The notes under the pieces are model-generated. The model worked only from the letters and a program-made list of their open reading frames with translations, had not been told where the DNA came from and did not search any database. A program made the position numbers and the translations under genes. 64,000 nucleotides of DNA from Larus michahellis (lineage: Eukaryota > Chordata > Aves > Charadriiformes > Laridae): the NCBI RefSeq assembly GCF_964199755.1, contig NC_133907.1:3353001-3417000 (forward strand). Direction: 5' to 3'. Of this stretch, positions 34,241 to 45,830 are shown piece by piece (position 1 is the first letter of the stretch; each line of letters starts with the position of its first letter).

Positions 34241-35559
34241 TTGGGTTGCAGAGGAGCTGCTTCGCGTCTCTAGTACCGGAGTCGAGCCCATAAAAGCTGT
34301 GACTCAGCCAGATAATCTCTGACAACTGTTAGCGCCGTGGTAAATATGGCAACGTGGCAGGCTGGAAAAGCGACTAAAAAAAGTTTCACTTCCACACTTC
34401 CAAAACAAAATGTTTCAGGGCTTTTTTTTCCCCTCAAAACAACATTGAAAATCTTGAGAGCAATAATAGAGGTGGTTAAGAAATGTCTAGGTAAAACGCA
34501 TATTTTTTTTTTTCAGGTTGGATCAAATATTTTGATTAAGGCCGAGTTCATGAGGCTGCTGAGCCAATGAGTTGAAAAGACCGTTATTCCCATGACTCCA
34601 GCCTCTCTGGGCTGGATCTGATGGATACTCTACAGAAACATTAGTGGCGACGGGATGGACAGCCACGAACTCACGTCTGCATGAGATGGACGAAGAAAGG
34701 TTTTTAAAAGGAAATATTTGCTCAGAAAATCTTTAGCGTTTCACTTCGCTTCAGAGAAAGGATCCTGTGCAAACCCTATGTTACCCGCTTTGTGTGGGCA
34801 GGGGTGCACGCACCAACATGGGACCTAACGAACGGCAAATTAGAGCCGGAGTCTTACTGAAGCCAAAGCTCCCCCGTCCTGCCTGTGGAGCCTTCCTCGC
34901 CAGAAAGCCGCCTGCTCCCTCATTTCAGGTCTGAAGCTCCACGGGGTGGATGGGGCTCGTCCCTTCTCCCGGGCTGCCCGAGACCCCTCGTCCCTTTGCC
35001 CATCGGCACCACCCGGCACCACGCCGTTTGCATTCCGCGGATCACAACCTAACACAGCACCGGGATGTGAACGTATGCCGCATTGCTTTGGTCATTAAAA
35101 GAACAAACTCCCTTTTTTTCTCTCCGTGGTTTGACTTTGTGAGATGTCGTTTTTTTTACTTCAGTCCACACAGCGCCTGGTTTCACTCGCGAGCTACTGC
35201 GGTATCTGCAGAACTAAAAATAAGCCATTTCTGGTGGAAAATGTCACGTTTTTTCACATTTTAGCGGGTCCGAAAGGCAGCTCTGCACAGAGCTGGGAAG
35301 ATCCGAAGTTTGCTTCTGATGTGCATGCCAAAGTTGGGATGCCCACCTGGGAACCATCCTCCCTGGTGGGAAAGGCGGAGAGAAGGGGCTGTCCCATGGG
35401 CAGCGGTGGAAGGGGGACAGTGGAACCCACCCCCGTCACCTTCCCAGCCTTTAGGAAATTTAGGATCACTCAGGGTAATTTCAAGATGCGGGGAAAGATT
35501 TTTGTGTTAAGCAGAATGAGTTTCTCATGTGAGCCCGACTCGAGGTGGCAGTGAAAATG
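34241..35559. other. Non-coding stretch, nothing recognised
   Basis: Frames up to 136 codons are unrecognised. T-runs occur near 34422 and 34503. AT-rich spots near 34430-34570. Confidence 0.5.
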
Positions 35560-36260
35560 GGTCTGGGAGCTAAAGCCATGCAGAAGTATTCACCTTATAG
35601 GAAAGCCACCGAAGAAATATATGGATTGTGGAATTACTCTTCGCTGAGATGGGAATTCAGATCGTATTCCTTTTATTACGTTTTATTCCTTGTGTCATTA
35701 CAGCGTACACAAGCAGATTATTCCCCAGCTACAGAAACAGTTGTAGTGAGACGCCGCAGTTGAAAAGAACAAAACAGGCAACAGTTCAACATTCTCAGCT
35801 AAGATAATTATGTTAATATTAATGGATATTAATTTCTGTTTATTTTACAAATATTGTATTAGGAAACTAGCTTTCAAATTCACACCTCACCAAATGCTTT
35901 TCAACAATGATTTGTTTCATTAATTTTATCAGCTGCATTCCTTATTTTTTTATAGCACGTTCTTTGCTGAGAGACATTAATCCGTGATAGAGCATCCTAA
36001 AAAGTCTGCGCGGAGGAACCGAGCTAATAAATGCTGGTGTACAAGCTACCCACCGCTGTCAATTTTCAATTTGCAATGTAGTTGGGGCAAATAGTAATTT
36101 TCTGGTTTGTTTTTTTTTTATTTTAAAGAAGTCTTGAAAAATTTCTGTGCATGTTTTCTCACTGTTTTAACACATGCACGAGCCCTCAACATTCGAACGT
36201 CAAATTATGTGTGAATCGGGTTAGGTAATAAACCCTCTAATATTATTTTTAGAATATCTA
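35560..36260. promoter_or_regulatory. Candidate regulatory block, about 0.7 kb AT-rich
   Basis: GTGGAATTACTC near 35627, TTTTATTACG near 35672, AAGATAATTATG and TTAATATTAATGGATATTAAT (35800-35833), CAACAATGATTTG near 35903, TTTCATTAATTTTATC near 35916, GACATTAATCC near 35973 and ATAGTAATTTTC near 36091. Dense TAAT/ATTA cores in unique sequence make this one of the stronger enhancer-like islands. Confidence 0.4.
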
Positions 36261-37127
36261 TAAAAATAACTAACACATTTTAAAGCCAACGTCTTAGTCA
36301 AATATACAGTGCAGAATTAGTTTTTGGCTGAATTAGGTATCCACTGTTTCTGAGTTTATCGCTAATAAATACAAAATGCTAATGGAAAGTGTACAGGAAG
36401 ATATTCTGCAGACGCTAAGTTGACCTGATGCGCTAAATGCAAAAAAGCTTGTGCCACGTGTTTGGATGGTTAAAAAAAAACAAAGTGTGTTAATGCTTCC
36501 CCCTGAATGAAAGAGAGAACAGTACACGTTGTTACTTAAAATGTTTTCTTTAAAATCTCAGGTTTGGAAAATGCCGCGGCCTTCTCTATAACGGCAAGAG
36601 CAGAGAGGGGTCGCTGACGCTAAATTTCATTTCTGACTTTGATCCGGATTCATTCTTAACTGCTATCACTGCTCTTTTCTGGAGGATATTCTGCTCCTGA
36701 GTGTTGCAATTTTACCCTCGCGTCCCTTGACCCATGGCAGGGGACATGGGTGGGCAACTGGGATGAGGGACCAGCAACTGGTGCCCTCCGGTGCCGCCAG
36801 CTCCAGTTGAGTCACGTCTGGCACATATATTATTCTGTAACACTTGGGTGCCAGTGGGCTTTATGTGCCATAATCAGACGGCTGAATATGCCGTTACACC
36901 TCCCAGATGACGAACTCTTCCCCACCAGGAGCGTGCAGAGCCGAGGTGGTGATGGAGGTCTGCAGAACCTTCTTCCAGCTCAGGGCAAGCCCCGGGCGAG
37001 GGGTTTCCAGGCTGAAATGAGCACCCGAAGCAGAACACCAAGCTGCTTCTGCTCTGCCCTCCCCCGGCGATTTGCTCTGAACGCTCCACTAGATGCTGAA
37101 TTCCTCTGCTAAAAACTGGAGATGGAG
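36261..37127. other. Non-coding stretch, nothing recognised
   Basis: The first 300 bases remain AT-rich, then composition becomes ordinary. The 120-codon plus frame at 36750-37112 has no domain. Confidence 0.5.
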
Positions 37128-37175
37128 CTAAAATTCAGGTCTTGTGATCAAAGCTCCTTCTACTGTGCTGACTCT
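37128..37175 (-). repeat. Possible MIR-like fragment (reverse)
   Basis: AAATTCAGGTCTTGTGATCA followed by AAGCTCCTTCTACTGTGCTG resembles the reverse complement of the MIR 5' half (the GGATTYGAACCCAGG, CTCTT-CCACTATGCT order). It is diverged. Confidence 0.35.
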
Positions 37176-37618
37176 GGTGCCCAGCGGGTGCCGCCGGCTG
37201 TGAATCAGCCTGGGAATGTCCAGAGGGAAACATCACAATAAAAAATGGGTGCAATTACATTCCCCCCCCTCCTCCCAGGCTGGGGGGCCAAATTTCTTTG
37301 TCCCTTCAAACGCAACTCAAAACCAATGAAGTCGATGATAGAAAAAACAGAAAAAAGTTGACTAGACCCTGCCTCACCCCTTGACTTGCTTCAACCAGGC
37401 AATGCCGTTGCGTGAACCCACGACACACCTCAGTTTACCTCCCTGTCCTTCCCCAGAGTAGGCAGAGATTCCTATTTTTCGTATTTCTTTCCCCAGACCT
37501 TGGCCAGGCGAATAGAGGTCAAATACGTCGAGCTGGGTCTAAACCACAAGGGAAAAAACTGAGCTGCATTTCAACCTTTTCCTCGAGCGGAGTGACAATA
37601 TAATTCGTGTTTATATTC
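37176..37618. other. Non-coding stretch, nothing recognised
   Basis: A C-run near 37261-37269 and ordinary sequence. CCTCAGTTTACCTCCCTG near 37428 could be a further MIR scrap. No gene. Confidence 0.45.
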
Positions 37619-37692
37619 CTGCCTTTGCCACCGTCCTGCTGTTTGACCTTGGGGAAGTCACTTCATCTTTTTTGGACCTTCATTTCTCCTCC
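37619..37692 (+). repeat. Ancient MIR-like SINE fragment
   Basis: CTGCCTTTGCCACCGTCCTG, then CTGTTTGACCTTGGGGAAGT, then CACTTCATC and GGACCTTCATTTCTCC follow the MIR consensus order: CTCTGCCACTTACTAGCTG, TGTGACCTTGGGCAAGT, TACTTAACCTCT and GCCTCAGTTTCCTC. The collinear match over about 70 bases is convincing for an old SINE. Confidence 0.6.
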
Positions 37693-39149
37693 AGCTCGTT
37701 TCTTTTGTGTTTAGACTAATATGGGGCAAAACCAGACGAATATCTATGGGGCAAAACGTGGCGCATGGTTTGTACTTGCGTTGCTATTACACAGTGCATC
37801 CATCTCTTGGGCTTCAGGTCTCACCCAAGCAGAAGTTAAGGAAAATATCAGCACAAATTCCAAGCTATGGGATAAATGTGAAGCAACGTAGTGTCTCCAC
37901 ACATGCCGTGTGTTTTCAGTATTCCTCGCATGTTTAAGATGACTCAGAAGAATTTGTTCCCGACCACCCGAATTAGCAGGCAGCCTCTTCCGTGCCCACC
38001 AGCTCTGCCACGCAGCAGGGACAGCAAAACGCTCGCTCCGTGCGGAGCTGTGATTGAATTCGTTCACATCAGACCGGGAGCTGAGCAAACTTGAAATGCC
38101 TTCATTTGAGTGAAGCTCCCATTTTTATGGAGATGTTTGGCTGCCTTCAGATCTAATTTCGGGATCCAAACACTCCAATTTCCCCATAAGAATGTGTTCA
38201 AACATCGCTTGACTGCTATTCTTCTCCCTTGCCGCAGAGCTGGGAAGTCATCACGTCTGATGAGGATTCATTATAAAGTTGACAATTTGCCCCTTCCCTT
38301 CACAAAAACTCGGCAGAGCTTTGTTCCTTTCAGCCCACACCGGCTCTCATCCGGAGCCTTCCCCACTGCTCTTAAGAAACCCAAAATATCTGAACTGCAG
38401 GATTAAACCCATCCTCGCCCCCTCCAAACAAACAAACGGATAACAAAAGAGGGAAGAAATTATCTCTACAGTAGGGTGATGAACGTAAAGAGCTTATATG
38501 TTAATCATTAGCGGAAAAAAACCATCCCAACTGCTCACACTGCCCTCAAGTCAGATGGGAGGAAATGGAGAGATAAAGGCAGAATACAGACATCGGGAAA
38601 AGAAGAGAGGCAAGAGCAAGAAATACACGGTATTATTTGTCGGCTGCGCCTGAGCGCTGTCAGAGCCCCGTCCAGACCCGTTAACTCAATTATTCAACTG
38701 TTAAACTCCCGCTAATGCCTGCAGTGAGTCCCTGGGCTCCCGCGCGGCCGCACACCCCGGGGTGGCGGCAACCCACCTGCGGGTCCCCTCGGCCATGCGC
38801 GGGGACGCCGCCGGCAGGGAGGGAGGGAGGGGGCACAGACCAAGCCTCTCTTGAAACCCCTCACCTCCTTCACACCCATCACTTAGTCAGACATCCATTT
38901 CTCCCCACGATGACTATTTGCAAAATAAAGGCCATTTTTATTTTTTTTTTTTTAAAATTCTTATTTTTGGGTAACTCCTGGTCTGGAAGGAGTTAAAGTG
39001 ATTATCTCCTCGGATGTCCACAGCAGCACCACGTCCCCGCTGTGCTCCATCAGAGCTGCCGGGGCAGTGTCAGCGATGCCTTCGCCGCCGCGCATCGCGG
39101 CTCCGCGCAGTGCCCAACTGCTGGAGTTTGCTAATTTGTGTGTTTTCAC
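37693..39149. other. Non-coding stretch with G4 motif
   Basis: No gene recognised; frames up to 114 codons have no domain. The GC-rich part (38710-38840) ends with the G-quadruplex motif at 38817-38833. A T-run lies at about 38941-38953. Confidence 0.5.
38817..38833 (+). other. Canonical G-quadruplex motif, one-base loops
   Basis: Four G runs (GGG, GGG, GGG, GGGGG) are separated by single A residues. One-base loops are the most stable class of parallel G4 in vitro. It sits in a CpG-containing GC-rich patch. Confidence 0.8.
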
Positions 39150-39700
39150 TCGAGGCCTGCTGATTCAATCATTTTAAAGATGCCCATTTCTTCCAAGCCA
39201 GGGATTTTATGACTCTAAGGATTAGAAGCTGTTATCCCAACAAACCCTGGAGCTCTATATATTCTGATTTTATGGTAAGCTTCACTAATAAACTGTTTAA
39301 AACATATGCTAATTGTGTTTATTGTATTCTTTAATTATCATATGTATCATTAAAGATGTACTATCCCGTTTGGAATCCTAATACCTAATGCCCTCCTTTT
39401 TTTTTTTTTTTTGTACCGTTGCACAGTACTGCATTACTTTAAAAAAAAGAAAAGAGAGGAAATAGAGATATATATATTTTAACAAGGAAGGCTATTTTCA
39501 ATTTTCATTGTTTATTTAAAAGTGGAGTCTTTGAATTTAATTTGAAATCTCTCTCCTGAAGAAAGGCAGGCAGGGAATGACATAACAAAACATGGCATTC
39601 TGTCTCTATGCATTTTATTCCTTAATTTATTTTTTAAATATGCCTCCCTATAGTCTATTATGCTTAGTTTTCTGTTTTCAGACCGCTCAAAATGATAATT
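39150..39700. promoter_or_regulatory. Candidate regulatory blocks flanking T16 run
   Basis: Left part: GATTCAATCATTTTAAAG near 39162, TTCACTAATAAACTG near 39281, an octamer-like ATGCTAAT (39306-39313), CTTTAATTATCATATG near 39330 and CATTAAAGATG near 39349. A T16 run (39397-39412) separates it from a second AT-rich part with TTCATTGTTTATTT near 39505, GAATTTAATTTGAAAT near 39532 and CTTAATTTATTTT near 39622. No coding frames. Confidence 0.38.
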
Positions 39701-39773
39701 TGTGCAGCCGAGATGGGTTACAAAAGATCAGAATAATTGTCCCCTCATTTTTGTTATAGCTCATTATTCTTAT

Positions 39774-39868
39774 CATACGTACACACACTCATATACGCGC
39801 TCCAGCACGTGCATAATAAATAAGTGTATTATGTATATGTACACACACCCATGTATACGTATGTCTAT
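39774..39868. repeat. Alternating purine-pyrimidine tract
   Basis: Mixed CA, TA and CG steps (ACGTACACACAC, ATACGCGC, GTATATGTACACACACC, ATGTATACGTATG) form a degenerate (Pu-Py)n tract. Such tracts may adopt Z-DNA or cruciform structure. Confidence 0.7.
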
Positions 39869-40669
39869 TCTCACCTATTCTTGTGCCAATTTTTTCCCAA
39901 TTAATTAAGAGTTGTTTTTCCAAAAAAAGCGACACCAGTCGTCCTAGCCACGTGAGCAATTTTCACTATTTTGAAGACTGAGCTTGATCCCGAATGCGGT
40001 TTTCTCCTGCCCCTTTAAAACGAGGGTTCCCCTTGCATAATAAAATTCTCATTTTTAGCACTCACAACCTACTCCCCTCCTCTGACCTGCTCCCAACAGC
40101 CGAAATGACGTCTCCCAGCCCCGGTCGCTATTGACTGCAATGGCTTGCCCCGATTCCTCTGATTACTGTTTTCATATGGTTTATTTGGTTTTTTCTTTCT
40201 TTTTTATTTTTTTTTCCCACCCGGGAAAATGAATCGGCGTTAACATCGGGGCATTTTGCTCACTGCTCAAAACCAGAACAGCAACAACAAATAATCGCAA
40301 GCGTTTTTCAGCTGCGCAAGTGAAGGAAAAGGGATGCGGGGAGGAAGACGCATGTGCAGTGAGATTGGTCCTCGGTCATCAATATTGCAGATGAGAATAA
40401 TAAATATGTGCAGACACACGCCAGCAAAATGTGGGCACGCACTTTTATCACAGGCTCCTTCTTCGTTGCCGCTGGGTCGTGCACGCTCATGTGCTCCAGC
40501 CTAGATCTCTACAGTTCTTTTTTCCCCCCGCATTTGAGGGACATCCTGGGAAAAACATAAATATCCCAACGGAGTTCTGTTTTGATGCAAAAGAGTGAAA
40601 CTACTGGGCTGCTGCGCTGCCGGCTTAGCGGGGAACTTGCTCTCAGGACTTTATCAGCCTCTTTTTTTT
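39869..40669. other. Non-coding stretch, nothing recognised
   Basis: Ordinary sequence with T-runs near 40200-40215 and 40663-40672. No gene recognised. Confidence 0.5.
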
Positions 40670-41010
40670 TTTATTTTAGTTGGTGAAAAATGTTTCCTTT
40701 AGGTACCAGATGCTAATGACACATCATGAATGAAACCGCTTCTGCAAATTGAATAATGTCATTTGCATTCACTCATTCAAAATAACATTGAAAAGTGGCA
40801 ATGCAGCTCTGTGTTAAAGTTAAAAATCCTGTTTCCAGGCAAAAGAGAGTGTCTGCTTGGGTATCCAAGCCATGATAAAACAATGGGATTTGGACACTCA
40901 CAGAGGTTTTTAATATACATGTTAAACAAGTGTATCATCGGGTCAAAAATAATTTTTAAAAGCATATAATTTCGGTTCCTAAATAATGGCAACTAACAGC
41001 CTACAGCATC
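40670..41010. promoter_or_regulatory. Candidate regulatory block with octamer
   Basis: A perfect reverse octamer, ATTTGCAT, at 40761-40768 is preceded by GATGCTAATGACAC near 40709 and followed by CATTCACTCATTCA, ACATTGAAAAG near 40787, AAACAATGGG near 40878 and AAATAATTTTTAAAAG near 40948. Unique sequence; the 68- and 71-codon frames here are unrecognised. Confidence 0.37.
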
Positions 41011-41439
41011 CTCACCATGTAATACAGAAGTTAATGTCGGGTCAGGTTCTCTTTGTAGGGGTGCTGGCTGGATTCACAATAAGCCGCCTGCACGTGAGTT
41101 GTGCCTTTTCCCTCGCTGGGATTCCCCCAGAATGTCATTAATTGCTTATTTTGCCCTTTTGGAGATTTAGCCCCCGTGCGCCTGTTGGTTTGCCAGCCCA
41201 GCCGCAGGTGTGCGCCAACCTGCAGGAAGAAATAGTGGATTATATGGTGTCAAAATAAACCTATCGCGATTAGAGGCATCTCAGCCCCGCGCAGACCAAG
41301 GCTGATTTTCCCCCGGTGTCTGGGGGTTTAATATTTCACGGGTGCTGGTGAAACTGGGGGACACTGGGGAGCTCACGTCTCGCACAGCCCGGCCATCGCA
41401 GGGCTGCCCTCCCCGCAGCCGCGGGAAATGATCGTTTTT
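41011..41439. other. Non-coding stretch, nothing recognised
   Basis: Ordinary to GC-rich sequence. GTCATTAATTGC near 41134 is the only motif of note. Confidence 0.5.
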
Positions 41440-41660
41440 CACAGCCCCAAACAAATTAAAGCATCGCCCTCTCTCCCTAGTATATTAATGGATTTTATGC
41501 TACTTTTTAAATTACGCTGTTTTCAAACACAAACGCATTTGAATGTCAGACTCTAGTACCCAAATATAAATGTCAAGACCTCTGTACATCTCTGGCATGT
41601 AGGAACTAATTTAATCATCTCAGTGAAGCGATTTCAGTTCAGACAATCACTTTGTTCGAG
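41440..41660. promoter_or_regulatory. Candidate regulatory block
   Basis: ACAAATTAAAGC near 41451, GTATATTAATGG near 41480, TAAATTACGC near 41507, CTAATTTAATCATC near 41607 and GACAATCACTTTG near 41642 lie in unique AT-rich sequence. No recognised protein. Confidence 0.33.
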
Positions 41661-42789
41661 TGGAAGGGTTATGAAGAGAGCGCATGGTCGCGGGAGAGCG
41701 CTTACACACTATTTAGGGCCACGCTTCTTTATAAAAAGAAAAGCAAGGAGGGCGCTTGTTCACGAGTGCAAATTCCCAGCCCTTGCCCAGCTGATGGAAC
41801 CTGGGGTAATCGTTACCTCAGGCTCAGAAAAAGGATGCGTGGCACCAAGGAATATTAAATTTTCATTTACTGGGTAAAAAAATGGGGGGAAAAGTGATGG
41901 GAAAGGATTTTTTTCTTTTTTTCTCCTGCAATTGGAGAAAAAAAAGGACAATCTTGTGAAATCCAGGCCGCCTGGTCACCGCGCTGCTCGGCGCCTGCCG
42001 GGGTGATCGCGCCGGCTGCAAACACAGATACAGCCACGGCGGGAACAAAACCAGTTGCAGTTTCGCATATGGGCTGTGGGCTCCGGCTTCTAAAATTCCG
42101 CCGAGACGGTTTCGTTCCTCCTTTTCACGTGCTGCATTTAAAAAAAGGCAAAGGCAGCGCAGGCAGTATTTCTTCCAAGGGACAACTGCTGAACAGGACC
42201 AGCAGAAGGAGATAATTCTCTATGTGGGCCAGCTACCCACAGCACTCATCTTAACTCAACCATAACCCATGTCTTCAATCTGTCTTAGGAAGGGAAGTTT
42301 CTCCTAAATTTCTGGGGGAATTTGGACCGGTTCCAGGCCTCTGCTGTGCAAAAACTCTCATTGGGGTCATCAGCAGGAGCCCAACGATTGCACGGGGAAG
42401 ACCAAGCACCACCACACCTCCTTTCTGGGGTTTCTGGAGGGTGAGGGAGGCTCACGGTGAGCCAACATCCTCGGAGCAAGATGAGAAAGAGCAAAGAAGA
42501 GGGTGGATGAGAGCCTGGAGGCTGGGCATGGGATCATGGGGGTGTCCCCAGGGATGGCTGGGGACAGCAGATTTAATAGATGAAGGACAAGGATCGATCC
42601 AACCAGTCCACACGGGCAGGGAATGTTTGACACTGTCCTTCCCTTGAGCGTGCCATCGCCTCCCAAACTGCAGCCCGGCACAGGTTCCCATGGGAGCTGA
42701 TCCAGTTCCCGACGAAGTCGCTGGGAATAAGCACGGATTCGGTGCTGATCGCATTCGCCTGTCTGGAATTTAAAACTTTCAGCCCAAAT
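41661..42789. other. Non-coding stretch, nothing recognised
   Basis: T- and A-rich low complexity at 41875-41950. Frames of about 100 codons on the minus strand (42370-42851) are unrecognised. Confidence 0.5.
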
Positions 42790-43110
42790 TTTGCCTTCAC
42801 AACTCGCAGGATTAAAAAGTTAGAACTAAAGTAATATTGCTGCTGTTTCAAGCGCTCCCAAACGAAACAAACTAAAAGAATAATCAGAAGTGCAATCCAT
42901 TTTGGAGAGCTTTGGTGGAAGAGGCTTAATTTGCTGGATTACTTGTTACAATTAGATGCAGTATAGATGATATCAAATTATATTAATAGCGCTAACATTT
43001 TGTAAGTGTTAGTATGAAAACTGCCCAGCCTTGATAATGAAAACACGCAGAAGCGAGCTTTGTAAAACAATCAAAAATCAATCCGACGTGTCAAGCTGAA
43101 CATATCAATG
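42790..43110. promoter_or_regulatory. Candidate regulatory block
   Basis: GAATAATCAG near 42880, GGCTTAATTTGC near 42922, TTACAATTAGATGC near 42947, CAAATTATATTAATAGCGC near 42974-42992, TTGATAATGAAAAC near 43032, AAACAATCAAAAATCAATCC near 43065-43084 and CATATCAATGAG near 43101. A dense mix of homeodomain and SOX-like cores in unique sequence. Confidence 0.4.
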
Positions 43111-44934
43111 AGACAGTTTGCAGTCAGAGGGTTTTCTTGTGAAGTGCTGTCAACAGTCAACGCTACACTTGTCTGATCCATCCAGCTCCGCTAAGTGGAA
43201 AGATTTCAGATTTCTCTTTTTTTTTAATTTCTTTTTCTTTTTTTTTTTTTTTTTTAACCCAATAGAAGAGAAAGGAAAAACAGGAAAATGTAAGCGACGG
43301 TAATTCATCTCAAGTAGCCTGAAGGACAATTAGTAACAAAGGCTAGCAGTGGTAAGCCTGCTCTTTGGTGTGGTTGGGAGATCCGGGGCTGTAATTATTG
43401 AGCCATCCTGCTGAATAGCACAATCAATGCTTGACGGCTGCGTGGCAGCGCGCCGGTGCGAGGGCTTGAGCTCTTGTGTAAATGAAACGTCAGGCTGGGG
43501 GAAAAGGGGGCCGTCGTGTTTACCCGCGCTTTGATTAGCTTTTAACGAACAATGAATTTTCAATCCACGCAAGACATTTTAATGGTGTTGTCGGGATCTT
43601 TCTTAAGAGGAGGTGCGGGCGATAGAGAGGGAAGGAGGAAGGCGCTGGTGAGGAGGATGAACTTCCCCTACGCTGTGCAGATGCCAGGGACCGATGTGTG
43701 CGCATCCAGCCCCTCTCCACAGGCTCTTCCCGGCCGGAGCACGGTCCTCAGCGCTGGCAGAGCCACCCGGGATCAGAGCCATGGGACCACAGCGCAGTCC
43801 TGCCAGGCTTCATGACTGGCTGGGCAGGTGACATGTTTTTGCACCCGACTACACGTTTTTCTGCCCAAAGGTCCTCAAGCCTCCCCCGTCTCGCTCCCTC
43901 GAGCACGGCTCTGCCTGGTTTGTAACCTCAGGGTTTGCCCCTCTCCCTCTTCCATCGTATTTTCATCCTTTTCCCCCATCTCTCAAAAAAATAAGCTTCT
44001 CCCCTGCAGCATCACGCTCAAGCTTGTCAGCCTTCGCTTGAACTCCTGCCTGACTTCTCACGGACACATCTCTATTCCTGTCATGTCTTACTTCCTTCTT
44101 TCACAGCAGAAATATTTATCAAACTCTTCTTCAAACCTGCCGGCAGCTTCATTTCTCCCTTCCGTTTTCCCAGCACTGCTCCTAATATTGCAAAATCATC
44201 CCTTCCTCCGTGTGCCGAATGAACACTCAAGCTCCAGCCGAGGATGTTCTGGGAGAGTCTGGTGAGCGCGTGTCCAGAGATTAGGGACTCTACCCCATTT
44301 TTGTTGTTATTCAAAGGTATTCCCTAATCCCGTTTTCTCACCGGTTGCAGATATCCCGCACTCGGACACTGTCACTAAGTAGGGAGGGGACCGGTCAGCC
44401 CAGAGCTGTGTTTCCAGCTGCGTTTCCAGCAAACCCGTACTGCCTACGTGCACACTAAAACGGACTTTTGGCCTGTGCCGACCGGAATGCTCATCCCTCC
44501 AGGAAAGGAGGAATATCAAGGTAAATAAATACCTGTGGAATACACACTACTTGGTGCTTATTTCTATTGCGGGGGTATCGAACCGCCCCGGCGAATGAAG
44601 CATCCCTGGCTGTGCTAAGTCTCGAGAAGACAAGTGATAACAGGAATATCCAAATATTTTGGGAATGCGTTTGCTTTCTTCACTCCGGCCTCATTCAGAC
44701 ACACCTGTTCAGCGTTAATCCCCCCCAATGAGATTATGCACGTCCTACCCAGACCCTGCCGACGCCGTAGCTGGTGGGTGAGATGCCCGACTCCCACCAC
44801 CCAGCTCCGACGAAGAGTTCAGTCCCAGATTTCTTCCTCCAGCCCCAGCACAGTGAAGCTGGACATCTGGAAGCTGCTCGGGGCGGGCACCGATGCCTTC
44901 CCCGTAAATCACCACAACGCACCTCCTCGATGGA
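43111..44934. other. Non-coding stretch, nothing recognised
   Basis: A T-rich tract lies at about 43216-43255. A short island at 43325-43440 holds GACAATTAGTAACAAAGG and GTAATTATTGAGCC. The remaining frames (up to 145 codons, 43828-44265) are Ser/Leu/Pro-rich from a pyrimidine-rich plus strand and unrecognised. Confidence 0.5.
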
Positions 44935-45150
44935 AGGCAAGCTCTGCAGATGTAATTGATTAGTAACTATCAGCTAATTACAGGGTAATCACAGGATTAT
45001 TTTTGCTTTGCAAACTGAATAGTTGTCACGAGATTGAATAATTGTGCGGGGCAATTTTATACGCAGGCACATACTAATGCTGAGTCAAACCAGATAATCT
45101 AAAGGCTGAGTACAGCAGGTAGGATTATTTTATTCCTAATACTGTGTAAG
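44935..45150. promoter_or_regulatory. Candidate regulatory block (paired homeodomain sites)
   Basis: GATGTAATTGATTAGTAAC (44949-44967), CAGCTAATTACAGGG near 44971, GGTAATCACAGG near 44984, GATTGAATAATTG near 45031 and GATAATC near 45094 follow each other closely. No coding or repeat explanation. Confidence 0.42.
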
Positions 45151-45529
45151 TCCACGGTGCACATCATTGCTTATAGAGAATGATTGGATCCTCCACGATG
45201 CTCTAAAGTAGAACTGAAAGATAAGAAATTGCTCTGCCAGCACTACCAGAATAAAATGCAAACCCCGAAACCTTTGGCAAGGCAGCGTCTCTGCAACTCT
45301 GCCAGCCCAAAGGCCAAATGTGATGTTCCCGCCCTGCGGAGGAAGGAGGAGGGTCTGGGCTGCTCCTCTCCAGGAGGGGACGTGGGGGCAGGGACACGGC
45401 GCAGGAGCGGGCGCTGGTTCCCCCGGGAACTCCTTTGCCTGCAGCCCACGTAGCGTCGCAGGGACGCGGTGGCACCCGCAATCAAGAGCGAGCGCTTCGC
45501 TCTCCTCCCAAAGCCCGGTCACAAAACGT
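45151..45529. other. Non-coding GC-rich stretch
   Basis: Overlapping frames on both strands (up to 128 codons) are GC-driven and unrecognised. Confidence 0.5.
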
Positions 45530-45830
45530 AGAGACGGTGGTTGGAATAATTTGTCCCTTCCCAGCTTATTAAAATTTTGGTGTTGGCAGAGGAGTCAATC
45601 AAATCCCAGCAATGCAACCCAAATATTTTCACAGATGGATTGGACATTGTACCAGTGAGCAATTTGAAGAAATGATTTTCTCTGCTGGCAGTTTGATTTG
45701 AAAGGCACTCTAGCGTCTGAATGTCTCTTTCCTAGAGAAGACGATTAAACATTTCAAACCATTTTCAATGCCACTGATTCAGATTATTCAAATATTGAAG
45801 AGATGGGGCTAAAGCTGGCAGAGATCATGT
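45530..45830. promoter_or_regulatory. Candidate regulatory block
   Basis: GGAATAATTTG near 45542, CTTATTAAAATTTTGG near 45565, GTCAATCAAATCCC near 45593, GGATTGGACATTGTACC near 45636, CGATTAAAC near 45742 and GATTATTCAAATATTG near 45782. Unique sequence. Confidence 0.33.
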
